Part shown: piece by piece, positions 52,660-61,792 of the stretch
How positions within the stretch are numbered: position 1 is the first letter of the stretch
How the letters are laid out: each line of letters begins with the position of its first letter
The notes under the pieces: model-generated
What the model was told of the DNA's origin: nothing
Databases searched by the model: none
Seen by the model: the letters and a program-made list of their open reading frames with translations, nothing else
From: CAYZUC01 sp964481705
Lineage (GTDB): Bacteria; Bacillota; Clostridia; Lachnospirales; Lachnospiraceae
Length of the DNA stretch: 64,000 bases
Direction: 5' to 3'
NCBI GenBank assembly: GCA_964481705.1
Contig: CAYZUC010000001.1
Location: 10,583 to 74,582 of the forward strand
Position numbers and translations under genes: made by a program

Positions 52660-53943
52660 TTATCCCTCAGACTTGCGTAAGACTACCTTCACCTTAATCT
52701 CATCCTCTCCACCGGTGATTCCCTCCGGTAATTGGAATGTGACCGGAAGCTCATACTCACCCGGAGATGGTACTTCTTCATTCTCTGGCAGCTCAATCTG
52801 CTGCAAATCAACGGTTCCAGTAATAATGGACGGATCAAGATTTGTAAAGAAATCTCCCAATCCTTTTACTTCAATCACGACAACCTCGCCGATACCACCC
52901 ATTTCTGTTGTCATATTTTCCGGAACGTTAATCACCGAAATATTACCAGCAGGTACTTCAATCTTTTTCGTCTGAAGTGGCTCAATCGATACCTTAATAA
53001 CAACCGTAGGATCAAAGTCCTGTGTAGCAAAGACGATTCCATCCGGCAAATAACGAGTAATATCTACATTTGCTTCTACCGTCTGTTTTGCATTCGTAAT
53101 ATCTACTGCTGTAGAAGGAATCGCAATAGATTCCACACCTTTCAGATTAGAGGATGGTCCTGCTATCTGTACCGATGCAAGCGAACAGGTCGCAAGTCCG
53201 GTCGTTCCAAAGCCATCCGCAGGAATACCATGGTAGCCGAACGTCAATGGCACCTCTTTTGACTTCCAGATAGCAACATGTATCTTTGCCGTCGTCATGC
53301 TAAGTGTAAGATTTGCAGTATCTATTACATCATCATTTTCATCATACAACAGAATCATTTCCTCTGTTGCAATGTCAGTCGAGATATTTGCTACATTCAC
53401 CACAGTCCGTACCGATGCTATTGTTGAAACGATGGATTCCGGTCCTGACACCTTAAGTATATTCTTATCCAGAGTAATGTTTCCAACTACACAGCCGTCA
53501 GCAGGACTGCCCTTAGTATCAACAGCTACCGTGTACTGTGTGTTTTTCAGATTCTCTACTGCTACTACAACGTTCTTTGATTTCAAAACTATATCATCAA
53601 TCTTGTCCGCATAACGGTTAGATCTCACCTCAATGGGTACCGTATTGGTTGCGGGATCCAGCTTAGACATATCAGCAGTAGCCTTAAAATTATCTCTGCT
53701 TAGAGCACCCAAAACCGAACGTTTTGCCGTAACATTGATATTTACCATATCTGAATTATTCTGTACCTCAAAAACCTTGCCACCCTGTGTAATGGTCTGT
53801 GTATTAATCAATTCCACGGGAATGGAATTATATGGTCTTGAAGTAATTGGATCATCGACACTCACCACCACCAGCCAGAGAAGAAAAGCGACTCCAACTG
53901 ACAACAGCTTCAGGCCGAGGTTATGCGTCAGCTTCTTTCTCAT
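52660..53943 (-). CDS. cdaR: CdaR, YbbR-domain regulator of c-di-AMP synthesis
   Basis: 427 aa. One N-terminal membrane helix (LGLKLLSVGVAFLLWLVVVSV) followed by an outer region of about four YbbR repeats (blocks such as VDTKGSPADGCVVGNITLDKNILKVSGPES and VPLTFGYHGIPADGFGTTGLATCSLASVQIAGP). It interacts with CdaA in Firmicutes and modulates its activity. Starts inside cdaA (23-nt overlap). No cytoplasmic domain beyond the short N-terminus. Confidence 0.93.
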   Translation of the reverse strand: MRKKLTHNLGLKLLSVGVAFLLWLVVVSVDDPITSRPYNSIPVELINTQTITQGGKVFEVQNNSDMVNINVTAKRSVLGALSRDNFKATADMSKLDPATNTVPIEVRSNRYADKIDDIVLKSKNVVVAVENLKNTQYTVAVDTKGSPADGCVVGNITLDKNILKVSGPESIVSTIASVRTVVNVANISTDIATEEMILLYDENDDVIDTANLTLSMTTAKIHVAIWKSKEVPLTFGYHGIPADGFGTTGLATCSLASVQIAGPSSNLKGVESIAIPSTAVDITNAKQTVEANVDITRYLPDGIVFATQDFDPTVVIKVSIEPLQTKKIEVPAGNISVINVPENMTTEMGGIGEVVVIEVKGLGDFFTNLDPSIITGTVDLQQIELPENEEVPSPGEYELPVTFQLPEGITGGEDEIKVKVVLRKSEG

Positions 53944-54802
53944 TCTTCGACCTGCCTTTCCACAATTTGAACTTCTTATCCTCTACTACTTTATTCTGCG
54001 CAGTTATCAGCTTTTCACGCACAAAATCAGCATCGACATTACGATACAGCTCACCTTCGTAAGCAAGTGAAATTCTTCCGGTCTCTTCGGACACAATAAC
54101 GGTAATGGAATCCGTAACCTCCGAAATTCCCACACCGGCACGGTGTCTGGTTCCAAGCTCTTTACTGAGTGCCATATTGTCCGAAAGTGGAAGATAACAG
54201 GTTGCAGAAACCACGCGGTTCCCGCGTACAATAATAGCTCCATCATGTAATGGAGTATTGTGTTCAAAGATATTGATCAGTAGTTGACTGGAAACGATAG
54301 AATCCAGCTCAATTCCTGTTCTTTCGTATTCTGCCAATGAGTCCGACTGCGCAACAACAATCAACGCGCCTGTCTTTACTTTGCCCATTTCAAAGCTGGC
54401 CTTCACGATTTCACTGATCGTACGATCGCTAAAACGTTCATCCACATTCCGACTATTCTCAAAGGAAAAAAGCGAAGATATAATACTTTTTCGTCCAAGC
54501 ATATCGAGAGCTTTTCGAAGCTCCGGCTGAAAAACGACAATCATCGCAGTAATCGCTACGACCGATGCATTCTTTACAATCCAAAGTATGGTATTCATTT
54601 GAAAAATGTATGCAACAAAAACAAACACGATAATGACGATGATGCCTCTCATCAGCGACCATGCTTTCGTGTTTTTTACCCAGACCATAACTTCATAAAC
54701 CAGAAAAGAAATAATCAGGATTTCAACCCAGTCCGTCCAAACCATCTTGGGAATGGAGGTCAGGGAAACATATTTATTTATAAATGCAATTATTCTGTCC
54801 AT
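53921..54802 (-). CDS. cdaA: Diadenylate cyclase CdaA (DacA)
   Basis: 293 aa. Three N-terminal helices (about residues 25-95), then the DAC domain with the two catalytic motifs DGAIIVRGNRV (DGA at 187-189) and GTRHRAGVGISE (RHR at 219-221). It condenses two ATP into c-di-AMP, the second messenger that controls potassium and osmolyte uptake and cell-wall balance. Operon order cdaA-cdaR-glmM is the standard one. GGATGG precedes the ATG. Confidence 0.97.
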   Translation of the reverse strand: MDRIIAFINKYVSLTSIPKMVWTDWVEILIISFLVYEVMVWVKNTKAWSLMRGIIVIIVFVFVAYIFQMNTILWIVKNASVVAITAMIVVFQPELRKALDMLGRKSIISSLFSFENSRNVDERFSDRTISEIVKASFEMGKVKTGALIVVAQSDSLAEYERTGIELDSIVSSQLLINIFEHNTPLHDGAIIVRGNRVVSATCYLPLSDNMALSKELGTRHRAGVGISEVTDSITVIVSEETGRISLAYEGELYRNVDADFVREKLITAQNKVVEDKKFKLWKGRSKNEKEADA

Positions 54803-54855
54803 ACGTTTCCATCCTGTTATATTTTATTCATTCAAAAATCACTTTACTGCTTATA

Positions 54856-55857
54856 TCATCTGATATCAAAATCATCATTCAGATTCCTTCGACTCACACT
54901 CTTTCCTGATGAACCCTTTCCAGAAGACTTCTTTTGCGGATTAATTCTCTTTACCTTTTTCTCCGGTACCGCTACTGTCATCTTGGGTACTGCCTTCACA
55001 TAGTAATAATACTCATCATCTTCAAACTGAACAAATTCCGTCCGCGAATAATCCACGCTGAAAACGAAGAACTGCAGGATAATGATAAGTAAAACCGAAA
55101 CGATGGTTCCCAAAATAATACCAACGAGAGAAACATTCAAATCCATGAACATATCTCCCATAAGAATAATAATCAAATCCAAAACAGAACCCACACCAAG
55201 TGCTATCCTCCAAGAATGGTCAATGCTCAATCTGCGAATCAGATACACAATGATAATCGTCATGGAAAATGCAATCGTCATCACAATCATACTACGATTA
55301 TTTAGCAGATTATCCACAACATACTGGAATTTCTGAATCATGCTCTCAGCCTCAAGGTTACCAAGAGTCTGGGAATTGATGCTAATATAATTGAGTACAT
55401 AGTAAACCACAACACCACAAGCTACCGAAACGGCAGATAGTGGAGTTCCAACAAATCCCATTGTCAAAGGAATCACATAGGGAATATTCAGGTGAAAGCA
55501 AATCGGTGTAAATACGACTGCCAAAGCATCCTTCGGAGAGAATCGAAAATACAGAAGGAACATAAGCAGAATCAGCACAAATACTACTATGGCACATTCC
55601 ATAGACAGCGCATAGACATGAAGCACAATATACAATGCACAGAACACGACAATAAGATTTACCGGCATGAAAGAACATAGCAACGAAATGATAAGTACTA
55701 TTGCCGGGTTCTTCAATCGATACATATAACCAATATTCTGATTCAACATCACCAAAGAGATCAAAGCCAAAAGAAACTTCAACACCGGAGTGATGAAAAC
55801 ATCATACTTGCCATAGAAGGTTTTTAACTGCTCTTTCATTACGAGTAAATTAGTCAT
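54856..55857 (-). CDS. Conserved polytopic membrane protein of unknown function
   Basis: 333 aa with about eight hydrophobic helices up to residue 270, including a long central loop (YISINSQTLGNLEAESMIQKFQYVVDNLLNNRSM). The C-terminal 50 residues are cytoplasmic-like and very basic and Ser-rich (RINPQKKSSGKGSSGKSVSRRN). It lies 53 nt before cdaA in the same direction, so it is probably co-transcribed with the c-di-AMP operon. I do not recognise the family; I believe it is common in Lachnospiraceae but cannot verify. Confidence 0.75.
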   Translation of the reverse strand: MTNLLVMKEQLKTFYGKYDVFITPVLKFLLALISLVMLNQNIGYMYRLKNPAIVLIISLLCSFMPVNLIVVFCALYIVLHVYALSMECAIVVFVLILLMFLLYFRFSPKDALAVVFTPICFHLNIPYVIPLTMGFVGTPLSAVSVACGVVVYYVLNYISINSQTLGNLEAESMIQKFQYVVDNLLNNRSMIVMTIAFSMTIIIVYLIRRLSIDHSWRIALGVGSVLDLIIILMGDMFMDLNVSLVGIILGTIVSVLLIIILQFFVFSVDYSRTEFVQFEDDEYYYYVKAVPKMTVAVPEKKVKRINPQKKSSGKGSSGKSVSRRNLNDDFDIR

Positions 55858-55878
55858 AAAAAATCCCCAATTAATAAG

Positions 55879-56274
55879 TTATTTTCCGTCTTCATCATAC
55901 ATAGAAGACAGCTTCTTTAATGCCTGGTAATACGATTTCAGACTCTTTTTCGCCTGACTGTAACGGTAGGAATACACAATATATGCAATCAACACATAGC
56001 TTCCCACTGCAGTAGCATAGAACGTCACGATCGTCTTTCCAAGAGCCATTAAATCAATTTTATAGATATCCTGCAGGAAGGATTCAAAATCATAGTAAAT
56101 ATATGCGCCTAAAATCAGCCCAAATGCTACCGTTGCGCTGATGGCTGTCTTCACTAACTGAAAACTAATATAATCACTGCGAAAATAATTCCCAATGGGA
56201 ATCATTTTCTTACCTTCATTTGCTTCGTAAGAAGCCATTCTGGTCATTAATTTAATCCTATCTTCATTAAGCAT
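55879..56274 (-). CDS. Small membrane protein of unknown function
   Basis: 131 aa with two hydrophobic helices (about residues 38-58 and 80-102), separated by YDFESFLQDIYKIDLMALG. The N-terminal 30 residues are cytoplasmic-like (MLNEDRIKLMTRMASYEANEGKK) and the C-terminus is a basic amphipathic helix. AGGTGA six nt before the ATG. It lies 14 nt after the YvyF-like gene and 21 nt before the larger membrane protein, pointing to one operon. Function not recognised. Confidence 0.75.
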   Translation of the reverse strand: MLNEDRIKLMTRMASYEANEGKKMIPIGNYFRSDYISFQLVKTAISATVAFGLILGAYIYYDFESFLQDIYKIDLMALGKTIVTFYATAVGSYVLIAYIVYSYRYSQAKKSLKSYYQALKKLSSMYDEDGK

Positions 56275-56288
56275 AGAAATTCACCTGA

Positions 56289-56699
56289 TTAGTGCTTATC
56301 CAGGAAACGCATGCGAGCTGCCTCTCGAGCTGCTCTTTTAGCATCCTCCTGGGGCTTATTAATCTTAGTAGCATCAATGAGTCCTCTTGAAATATCATAC
56401 TTGCACTTGTCACAAAATCTTCCGGTCTTTATAAGCTTCCCACATGATTCGCATTCAATACCGATGACAGAAGCTTCTGAAAATGTAAGTCTCTCCTCAC
56501 GAATCCACTGCTTGATCTGTGATATTTCCACTTCACACGCTTCTGAAATATCGGAAAGATTAGCATCCTTGTGTTCGATGACATATGTTTTTACTTCCTG
56601 GAACTTACTCTCTAAAGCTTCACGACACTGAGGACAGATCTGGGTTCCGGCAAGATAATTAAAGATTCTTCCACATTTTTTACAATTTCTAACATTCAT
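56289..56699 (-). CDS. YvyF-like flagellar-operon zinc-ribbon protein (TIGR03826-type)
   Basis: 136 aa. An N-terminal zinc ribbon (CKKCGRIF and CPQC) is followed by a helix-turn-helix-like segment (ANLSDISEACEVEISQIKQWIREERLTF) and a second ribbon (CESCGKLIKTGRFCDKC). This Zn-HTH-Zn plan is that of YvyF/TIGR03826, found next to flagellar and competence genes in Firmicutes and proposed as a regulator. Here it follows comF. An AGGAGG site seven nt upstream is among the best in the window. Confidence 0.87.
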   Translation of the reverse strand: MNVRNCKKCGRIFNYLAGTQICPQCREALESKFQEVKTYVIEHKDANLSDISEACEVEISQIKQWIREERLTFSEASVIGIECESCGKLIKTGRFCDKCKYDISRGLIDATKINKPQEDAKRAAREAARMRFLDKH

Positions 56700-56760
56700 A
56701 ACGATTCCTCCTAATACTATTTCTCTTGTCTACCGCATATTCCAGTAACGATAACATTCC

Positions 56761-57462
56761 CTATCTTCCGCTCCCTGACGCAAGTGTAAGAAAATAAATG
56801 CAAGAAACTCCGCACTTCCGAAGAGTTTTTGAAATAGCATCTATTGTACTTCCGGTCGTAAAAATATCATCCACGAGAACGACCGTACTTAATTTTACAT
56901 CATCTGAGACTATTTTGAAAGCATTTTTCAAATTATTTTCCCTTTGTGCATGATTTAGTTCTTTTTGCGGTCTTGTTTCTTTCGTACGAATCAACAAATC
57001 GGTACAAACCGGAATGTCGAGCCGGCGTCCGATTTCTCTTGCAAGAAGTTCGGATTGATTGTACCCCCTCCTCCTCAGTCTTGCCTTATGTAAAGGGACA
57101 GGGATCAATGCATCTGGCTTTCTTTTCTTTAACTCGTCTCCCAGAGCTCTTAAAATCTCCTCACTATAAAAAAACCGATATTCTTTTCGATTCCCATACT
57201 TAAAACGGTAAATGCTTCTCTTCATTGCATCGTTGTAAACAAAAACAGAGAATCCCGCGTCAAAGTAATGGATTCTGTGCTTACATTCCTCACAGAATTC
57301 TTCTCTTTCACTACGAATTGGCTTTCCACACTTTTTACATTTAGGCTCTGTTATGTAAACCAGCTTTTTCCTGCACTCACTACAAATTATGCTTCCTGAG
57401 AAAGGCACAACCTCGTCACAAACCGGACATCTTCTTGGAAATATGAAATCAAGCAGTCTCAC
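56761..57462 (-). CDS. comF: ComF family phosphoribosyltransferase-like protein
   Basis: 233 aa. N-terminal zinc fingers (CPVCDEVV, CSECRKKL, CKKCGKPI, CEECKHR) and a PRTase domain with LIPVPLHKARLRRRGYNQSELLAREI and the PRPP loop STVVLVDDIFTTGSTIDAISKTLR. ComF assists DNA uptake in competent Firmicutes; in others the role is unclear. The start is GTG at 57462, four nt after GGGGAGG, overlapping the recD2 stop, so the two are coupled. Confidence 0.93.
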   Translation of the reverse strand: MRLLDFIFPRRCPVCDEVVPFSGSIICSECRKKLVYITEPKCKKCGKPIRSEREEFCEECKHRIHYFDAGFSVFVYNDAMKRSIYRFKYGNRKEYRFFYSEEILRALGDELKKRKPDALIPVPLHKARLRRRGYNQSELLAREIGRRLDIPVCTDLLIRTKETRPQKELNHAQRENNLKNAFKIVSDDVKLSTVVLVDDIFTTGSTIDAISKTLRKCGVSCIYFLTLASGSGR

Positions 57463-59696
57463 ATAGCCTCCCCAAATTCACAAATTCGTACAGCAAGAGA
57501 GCTGTAACGTACCTGTTCACTTTTATTATCGATCATTTTTTGAATTGTTTCACTGCTTCCTATCAGGGTTACGCACTTCTTGGCTCTGGTAACTCCAGTA
57601 TAGAGCAGATTCCTGTTCAGTAGCATAGCCGGACCGGATAAAATCGGAATAACTACAGCAGGATATTCGCTTCCCTGCGATTTATGTATGGTAATGGCAT
57701 AGGAAAGCTCCAGCTCATCGAGTCCACTAAAAGAATAATGTACCTCTTTATTTTCATCATAGAGTACCGTAAGACTCTCTGTCGTAGGATTGATTTCGCT
57801 GACAACTCCCATATCTCCATTAAAAACGCCCAACCCTTTGTCGACGGTCATTCCATTTTTCGTACAGATTTCCCATTCCAGTTGGTAATTATTTTTAATC
57901 TGCATTACCTTATCACCTTCTCGGAATAGATGCTCTCCATAAGTATGTTCTCTCTTTTCTCTTCCGTTTTTGCCTTTTCCGGGAGGATTCAGTCGTTCCT
58001 GTAACTTTGTATTGAGCTGTTCCACACCCAGTAATCCCTTCTTCATTGGTGTCATGACCTGAATATCAAAGGGGTCTGATTCTACATATGGTGGCAGCTT
58101 TTTTGTAACAAGATAAACAATGGATTCCATGATTACGTCTGCCCGATCTCTCTCCAAAAAGAAGAAGTCATGACTTTTGTTATCCAGAAGTATATGCTCT
58201 CCCTCATTTATCTTATGTGCATTCATAACAATATCACTTGTGGTAGCTTGTCGGAAGATTTTTTGCAATGTTACAACAGGGAATTTACCTGATTCTATGA
58301 TATCCTTCAAAACAGCTCCAGGTCCTACAGATGGGAGCTGATTAACATCTCCTACCAAAATTAATTTCGTTCCAACTGTCACTGCTTTTAATAGAGCGTG
58401 AAACAAACTGATATCTACCATTGACATCTCATCCACGATAATCACATCCGCTTCCAGCGGATTATTCTCATCTCTTTCAAATACAGAAGCGCCTGCCCTA
58501 TCCGCATTTCCGGCATTGGTTTCCAGCAACCTGTGAATGGTACGTGATTCATATCCTGTGGTCTCTGTCATTCTCTTTGCTGCTCTACCGGTGGGTGCTG
58601 CAAGTATGAAATCCATTCCTTCCTTCAAAAAGTAATGAATTAAGGTATTGATTGTAGTCGTCTTACCGGTTCCCGGACCTCCTGTAATGACCAGAACTCC
58701 GCATTGCGCTGCCTGTACAACAGCATCGCGTTGTTTCTCTTCCAGTTCAATACCAATTTCCATTTCCAGAGCATGAAGTTTCTTAACAATCCAATCTTCT
58801 TCCGTTGCTTCCTTGTAGTTAAGGTCCATAAGCATCTTTGCACAGTTCAATTCCATATAATAATACGTTGACGCATATACTTGTGCCTGATTTTCACTTT
58901 GTTTCCATACGATTTTCTTTTCCATGGACAGATTCGAAAGCTGCGTAAGAATTCCCTCGCTCGGTACAGACAGGAGCTGCGTCGCCTTCTGAATCAGTAC
59001 ATCCTGTGGCAGATATACATGACCTTCTGCACTGGCCTGAAGAAGACAATACAGTAACCCACTTCGAATACGAAAATCCGAATTTGTGTGAATTCCGACA
59101 CGTTCTGCAATCTCATCTGCTGTTCGAAATCCCACTCCATCTATCTCTTCTGTCATACGATACGGATTCTCTTTTATTACTTCATAAATCTGATTCTGAT
59201 AACGTTCGTATATTTTGACCGCCAAAGTGGTCGAAATCCCATAATTTTGTAAGAAGATCATGGCTTTACGAAGGTCTTTTTTCTCCTCTACCTGTACCCC
59301 GATTTCACGGGCAATTCTTTCACTGATCCCTTTTATCTCCGTCAACCGTTCCGGTTCTTCCTCCATAATACGAAAAGTATCCTCGCCAAACTTTCTAATG
59401 ATTCGTTTCGCGATTGCTGCACCAATCCCTTTAATCGCTCCCGATGACAAGTATCTTTCGATAGACACAATATCTTCCGGTTCCTTTACCTCATAATGCT
59501 TTACCTGAAACTGCTCCCCATACACAGAGTGCTTACCATATTCTCCCTCCAGCTCAAGATTCTCTCCCTCATCAATATATCGGAAGGTACCAACTACCGT
59601 ACATTCTCCATCGTCTGTCATAAGCACCAATACTGTATACCCATTGTCAGAATTTCTATATATTATATGATCTACATACCCTACTAATTTTTCCAT
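57459..59696 (-). CDS. recD2: RecD2 (RecD-like) DNA helicase
   Basis: 745 aa SF1B helicase, 5'-3' polarity in characterised members. An N-terminal OB-like and helix-hairpin-helix region (IKGIGAAIAKRII, IKGISERIAREIG, IDGVGFRTADEIAERV) specific to RecD2, Walker A GGPGTGKTT at 339-347, Walker B VIIVDEMSM near 420, and the C-terminal SH3-like/UvrD_C_2 motif YAITIHKSQGSEYPAVVIP. Acts in DNA repair without RecBC. GGAG five nt before the ATG; no clear promoter seen in the 75 nt upstream. Confidence 0.96.
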   Translation of the reverse strand: MEKLVGYVDHIIYRNSDNGYTVLVLMTDDGECTVVGTFRYIDEGENLELEGEYGKHSVYGEQFQVKHYEVKEPEDIVSIERYLSSGAIKGIGAAIAKRIIRKFGEDTFRIMEEEPERLTEIKGISERIAREIGVQVEEKKDLRKAMIFLQNYGISTTLAVKIYERYQNQIYEVIKENPYRMTEEIDGVGFRTADEIAERVGIHTNSDFRIRSGLLYCLLQASAEGHVYLPQDVLIQKATQLLSVPSEGILTQLSNLSMEKKIVWKQSENQAQVYASTYYYMELNCAKMLMDLNYKEATEEDWIVKKLHALEMEIGIELEEKQRDAVVQAAQCGVLVITGGPGTGKTTTINTLIHYFLKEGMDFILAAPTGRAAKRMTETTGYESRTIHRLLETNAGNADRAGASVFERDENNPLEADVIIVDEMSMVDISLFHALLKAVTVGTKLILVGDVNQLPSVGPGAVLKDIIESGKFPVVTLQKIFRQATTSDIVMNAHKINEGEHILLDNKSHDFFFLERDRADVIMESIVYLVTKKLPPYVESDPFDIQVMTPMKKGLLGVEQLNTKLQERLNPPGKGKNGREKREHTYGEHLFREGDKVMQIKNNYQLEWEICTKNGMTVDKGLGVFNGDMGVVSEINPTTESLTVLYDENKEVHYSFSGLDELELSYAITIHKSQGSEYPAVVIPILSGPAMLLNRNLLYTGVTRAKKCVTLIGSSETIQKMIDNKSEQVRYSSLAVRICEFGEAM

Positions 59697-59771
59697 CTCT
59701 TCTCCATTCTGTGGCCGTTCCCGTAAAGGTCGCAGGCTTCTTCTTTTACAATTCCCACTTTGCCACCCTAT

Positions 59772-59801
59772 AAAAAAAGGGAGACTGCGAGTGCAGTCCC
59801 T
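59772..59801 (-). terminator. Rho-independent terminator after flgJ
   Basis: On the minus strand GGGACTGC, loop ACTC, GCAGTCTCCC with a two-nt bulge, then seven T (A run at 59772-59778 on plus). It closes the mreB-flgF-flgG-flgJ transcript 16 nt after the last stop. Confidence 0.85.
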
Positions 59802-59817
59802 CTTATTCGTTATGTAA

Positions 59818-60159
59818 TTAAACTTCGTAATTTCGTTTCATTTGATCATACAGCATCTTTGCAAGACCTGTATCCTGTTGTTCTGCTGCGGCTTCTGCAT
59901 ATTTCTGTGTCAGATTATCTTTAAAGTAGCTGACCAGATTATCTGTCGCCTGATCTGTATTATCACTCTTTGGGACACTCTTTTGCATCTCTTTAAACAT
60001 CTGCTCAATAAAGTATGACTCAAACTGTTTGCAGGCACTCATCAATTCTTCATCAGATGCATTTGAGTAATCGGACTTCAATGACTTCTCCGTCTGCTTT
60101 GTCGTGGCATCATTTTTAATCTGATCAAGATAACTACTTGATAATGAACTAATATCCAT
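59818..60159 (-). CDS. flgJ: Rod-binding protein (FlgJ N-terminal domain)
   Basis: 113 aa, mainly helical. SDEELMSACKQFESYFIEQMFKEMQKSVP is the rod-binding domain signature (ACKQFES..F..MFKEMQ). The muramidase domain of proteobacterial FlgJ is absent, as usual in Firmicutes. It scaffolds or caps assembly of the flagellar rod across the wall. 11 nt after flgG; last gene before the terminator. Confidence 0.9.
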   Translation of the reverse strand: MDISSLSSSYLDQIKNDATTKQTEKSLKSDYSNASDEELMSACKQFESYFIEQMFKEMQKSVPKSDNTDQATDNLVSYFKDNLTQKYAEAAAEQQDTGLAKMLYDQMKRNYEV

Positions 60160-60170
60160 CTATCTCTCTC

Positions 60171-60986
60171 CTATCGTCTCAATCCATTTGCCTGACCCAT
60201 CATCTCATCTGCTGCTTGAATTGCTTTCGAATTCATCTCATATGCTCTCTGAGCAACAATCAAATTCACCATTTCATCAGCGACCTGTACGTTCGAGCCT
60301 TCTAAATATCCCTGTACCAGTGTACTTTTCTCAAGGTTAGCTGTTGTTGCTTCGTTCATCGCTGCACCTGACGCCGCCGTAACAGAATAATTACTGTCTC
60401 CAACCTTATCCAGACCAGCGGGATTAAGGAATTGAAATACACCAATCTGAATGTTCATAGGCATTGGATTGTTATCAGCATCTGGGTAGAGAAACCTTCC
60501 TTCTGCATCGATGGATATCTTACTGCTAACCGTTCCCTCCGGAAATACAATCGGATTACCTTCTGCATTAAGAACTGGATGTCCATCTGTATCCGTTAGT
60601 GTCATGCCACCGGTACCAATAGATATATTAAAATTACCATTTCTGGTATAGTAATTCTTACCGTCATCTCCACGAATGGCAAAAAAACCTCTTCCCTCAA
60701 TTGCAAAAGAACTGGTGCTTTCCGATGCAAGCATCGATCCTTGTGTAAACTGGGAGGTAATCGACGAATTACGCACACCAAGTCCTACCTGTGCGCCTAT
60801 CGGCTTATTCGCTCCATTCGCTGTTGTTGTCCGCGCCTGAATCGTCTGATAGAGCAAGGACTTAAATTCATTTGTCTCTGTCTTATATGCAGTCGTATTT
60901 ACATTAGCAATGTTATTTGCAATCGTATCCACATTATTCTGCTGCGCGATCATTCCGGATGCAGCTGACCATAAAGCTCTTACCAT
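60171..60986 (-). CDS. flgG: Flagellar distal-rod/hook-basal-body protein FlgG-like
   Basis: 271 aa. N-terminal MVRALWSAASGMIAQQNNVDTIANNIANVNTTAYK and C-terminal SNVQVADEMVNLIVAQRAYEMNSKAIQAADEMMGQANGLRR are the coiled-coil-forming axial motifs of FlgG-type rod proteins; FAIEGRGFFAI is the middle motif. Export is by the flagellar type III apparatus, so no signal peptide is expected. It pairs with the preceding FlgF-type gene, corresponding to FlhP/FlhO of Bacillus. Confidence 0.94.
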   Translation of the reverse strand: MVRALWSAASGMIAQQNNVDTIANNIANVNTTAYKTETNEFKSLLYQTIQARTTTANGANKPIGAQVGLGVRNSSITSQFTQGSMLASESTSSFAIEGRGFFAIRGDDGKNYYTRNGNFNISIGTGGMTLTDTDGHPVLNAEGNPIVFPEGTVSSKISIDAEGRFLYPDADNNPMPMNIQIGVFQFLNPAGLDKVGDSNYSVTAASGAAMNEATTANLEKSTLVQGYLEGSNVQVADEMVNLIVAQRAYEMNSKAIQAADEMMGQANGLRR

Positions 60987-60999
60987 AGTCTACCTCCTA

Positions 61000-61773
61000 T
61001 TAAAGCTGTCCAACTGAATTAACTGCCTTATCGAGTGTGTCGTCCATTGCCTGTACAATCTTCTGATTTGCCTCGTAAGCTCTTGTTACATTGATCATCT
61101 CAACCATTTCAGAAACCACCTGCACGTTAGATGCTTCCAGGTAACCGGAGTAAATGCTGGCCGTAGAAGCCTGCATGGTTGCACCCTCTACCGGCTGATA
61201 GAAATTCTCTCCGTACTTTTCCAGATAGTTATAATCGGTAAAATCCGCCACCTGAATCTCAGCCTGTTGTACATCATTTTGATAAATTCTACCCTGACGA
61301 TCTATAGAAGCTTCTTTCGTAGGATCCAACTTGATATGATTTCCTGCCTTGTCCAACAAAAAATCTCCATCCTTGGTAACCAGATACCCATCCTTGTCTA
61401 ATGTAAAGGAGCCGTCTCTTGAATACTTTGTAGAAACCTCTCCTGCTTTATTCTTAAATTCTACAGCAAAAAAACCCTTTCCTGACAACGCAAGATCAAA
61501 TGTATTACTGGTCTCTCTAAGTGAGCCCTGATCATAATCGACATAACTCTCGCCGATCTTAACACCCATATTCATAACTCCCATCTTCTTTGGAATATTA
61601 TGTTCCGATGTGTCTTTAATCTTATATCCTAATACATCGCTGAAGGCCTGAGATGTAGATCCTTCTTTCTTGAATCCGGTGGTGGCAGCATTTGCCAGAT
61701 TATTCGTCAGAATATCCATTCGATTCTGCTCATTCATCATTCCGGTATATGCGGTATAGAGTCCTTTTACCAT
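61000..61773 (-). CDS. flgF: Flagellar rod protein FlgF/FlhO-like
   Basis: 257 aa. MVKGLYTAYTGMMNEQNRMDILTNNLANAATTGFKKEG start, LALSGKGFFAVEF middle and ASNVQVVSEMVEMINVTRAYEANQKIVQAMDDTLDKAVNSVG end are the flagellar basal-body rod motifs. Shorter than its neighbour and without the typical FlgG ending, so FlgF/FlhO is the better name. It follows mreB by 19 nt, the arrangement known for mbl-flhO-flhP in Bacillus. Confidence 0.92.
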   Translation of the reverse strand: MVKGLYTAYTGMMNEQNRMDILTNNLANAATTGFKKEGSTSQAFSDVLGYKIKDTSEHNIPKKMGVMNMGVKIGESYVDYDQGSLRETSNTFDLALSGKGFFAVEFKNKAGEVSTKYSRDGSFTLDKDGYLVTKDGDFLLDKAGNHIKLDPTKEASIDRQGRIYQNDVQQAEIQVADFTDYNYLEKYGENFYQPVEGATMQASTASIYSGYLEASNVQVVSEMVEMINVTRAYEANQKIVQAMDDTLDKAVNSVGQL

Positions 61774-61792
61774 AAGTGCCTACTTTCCGAAA

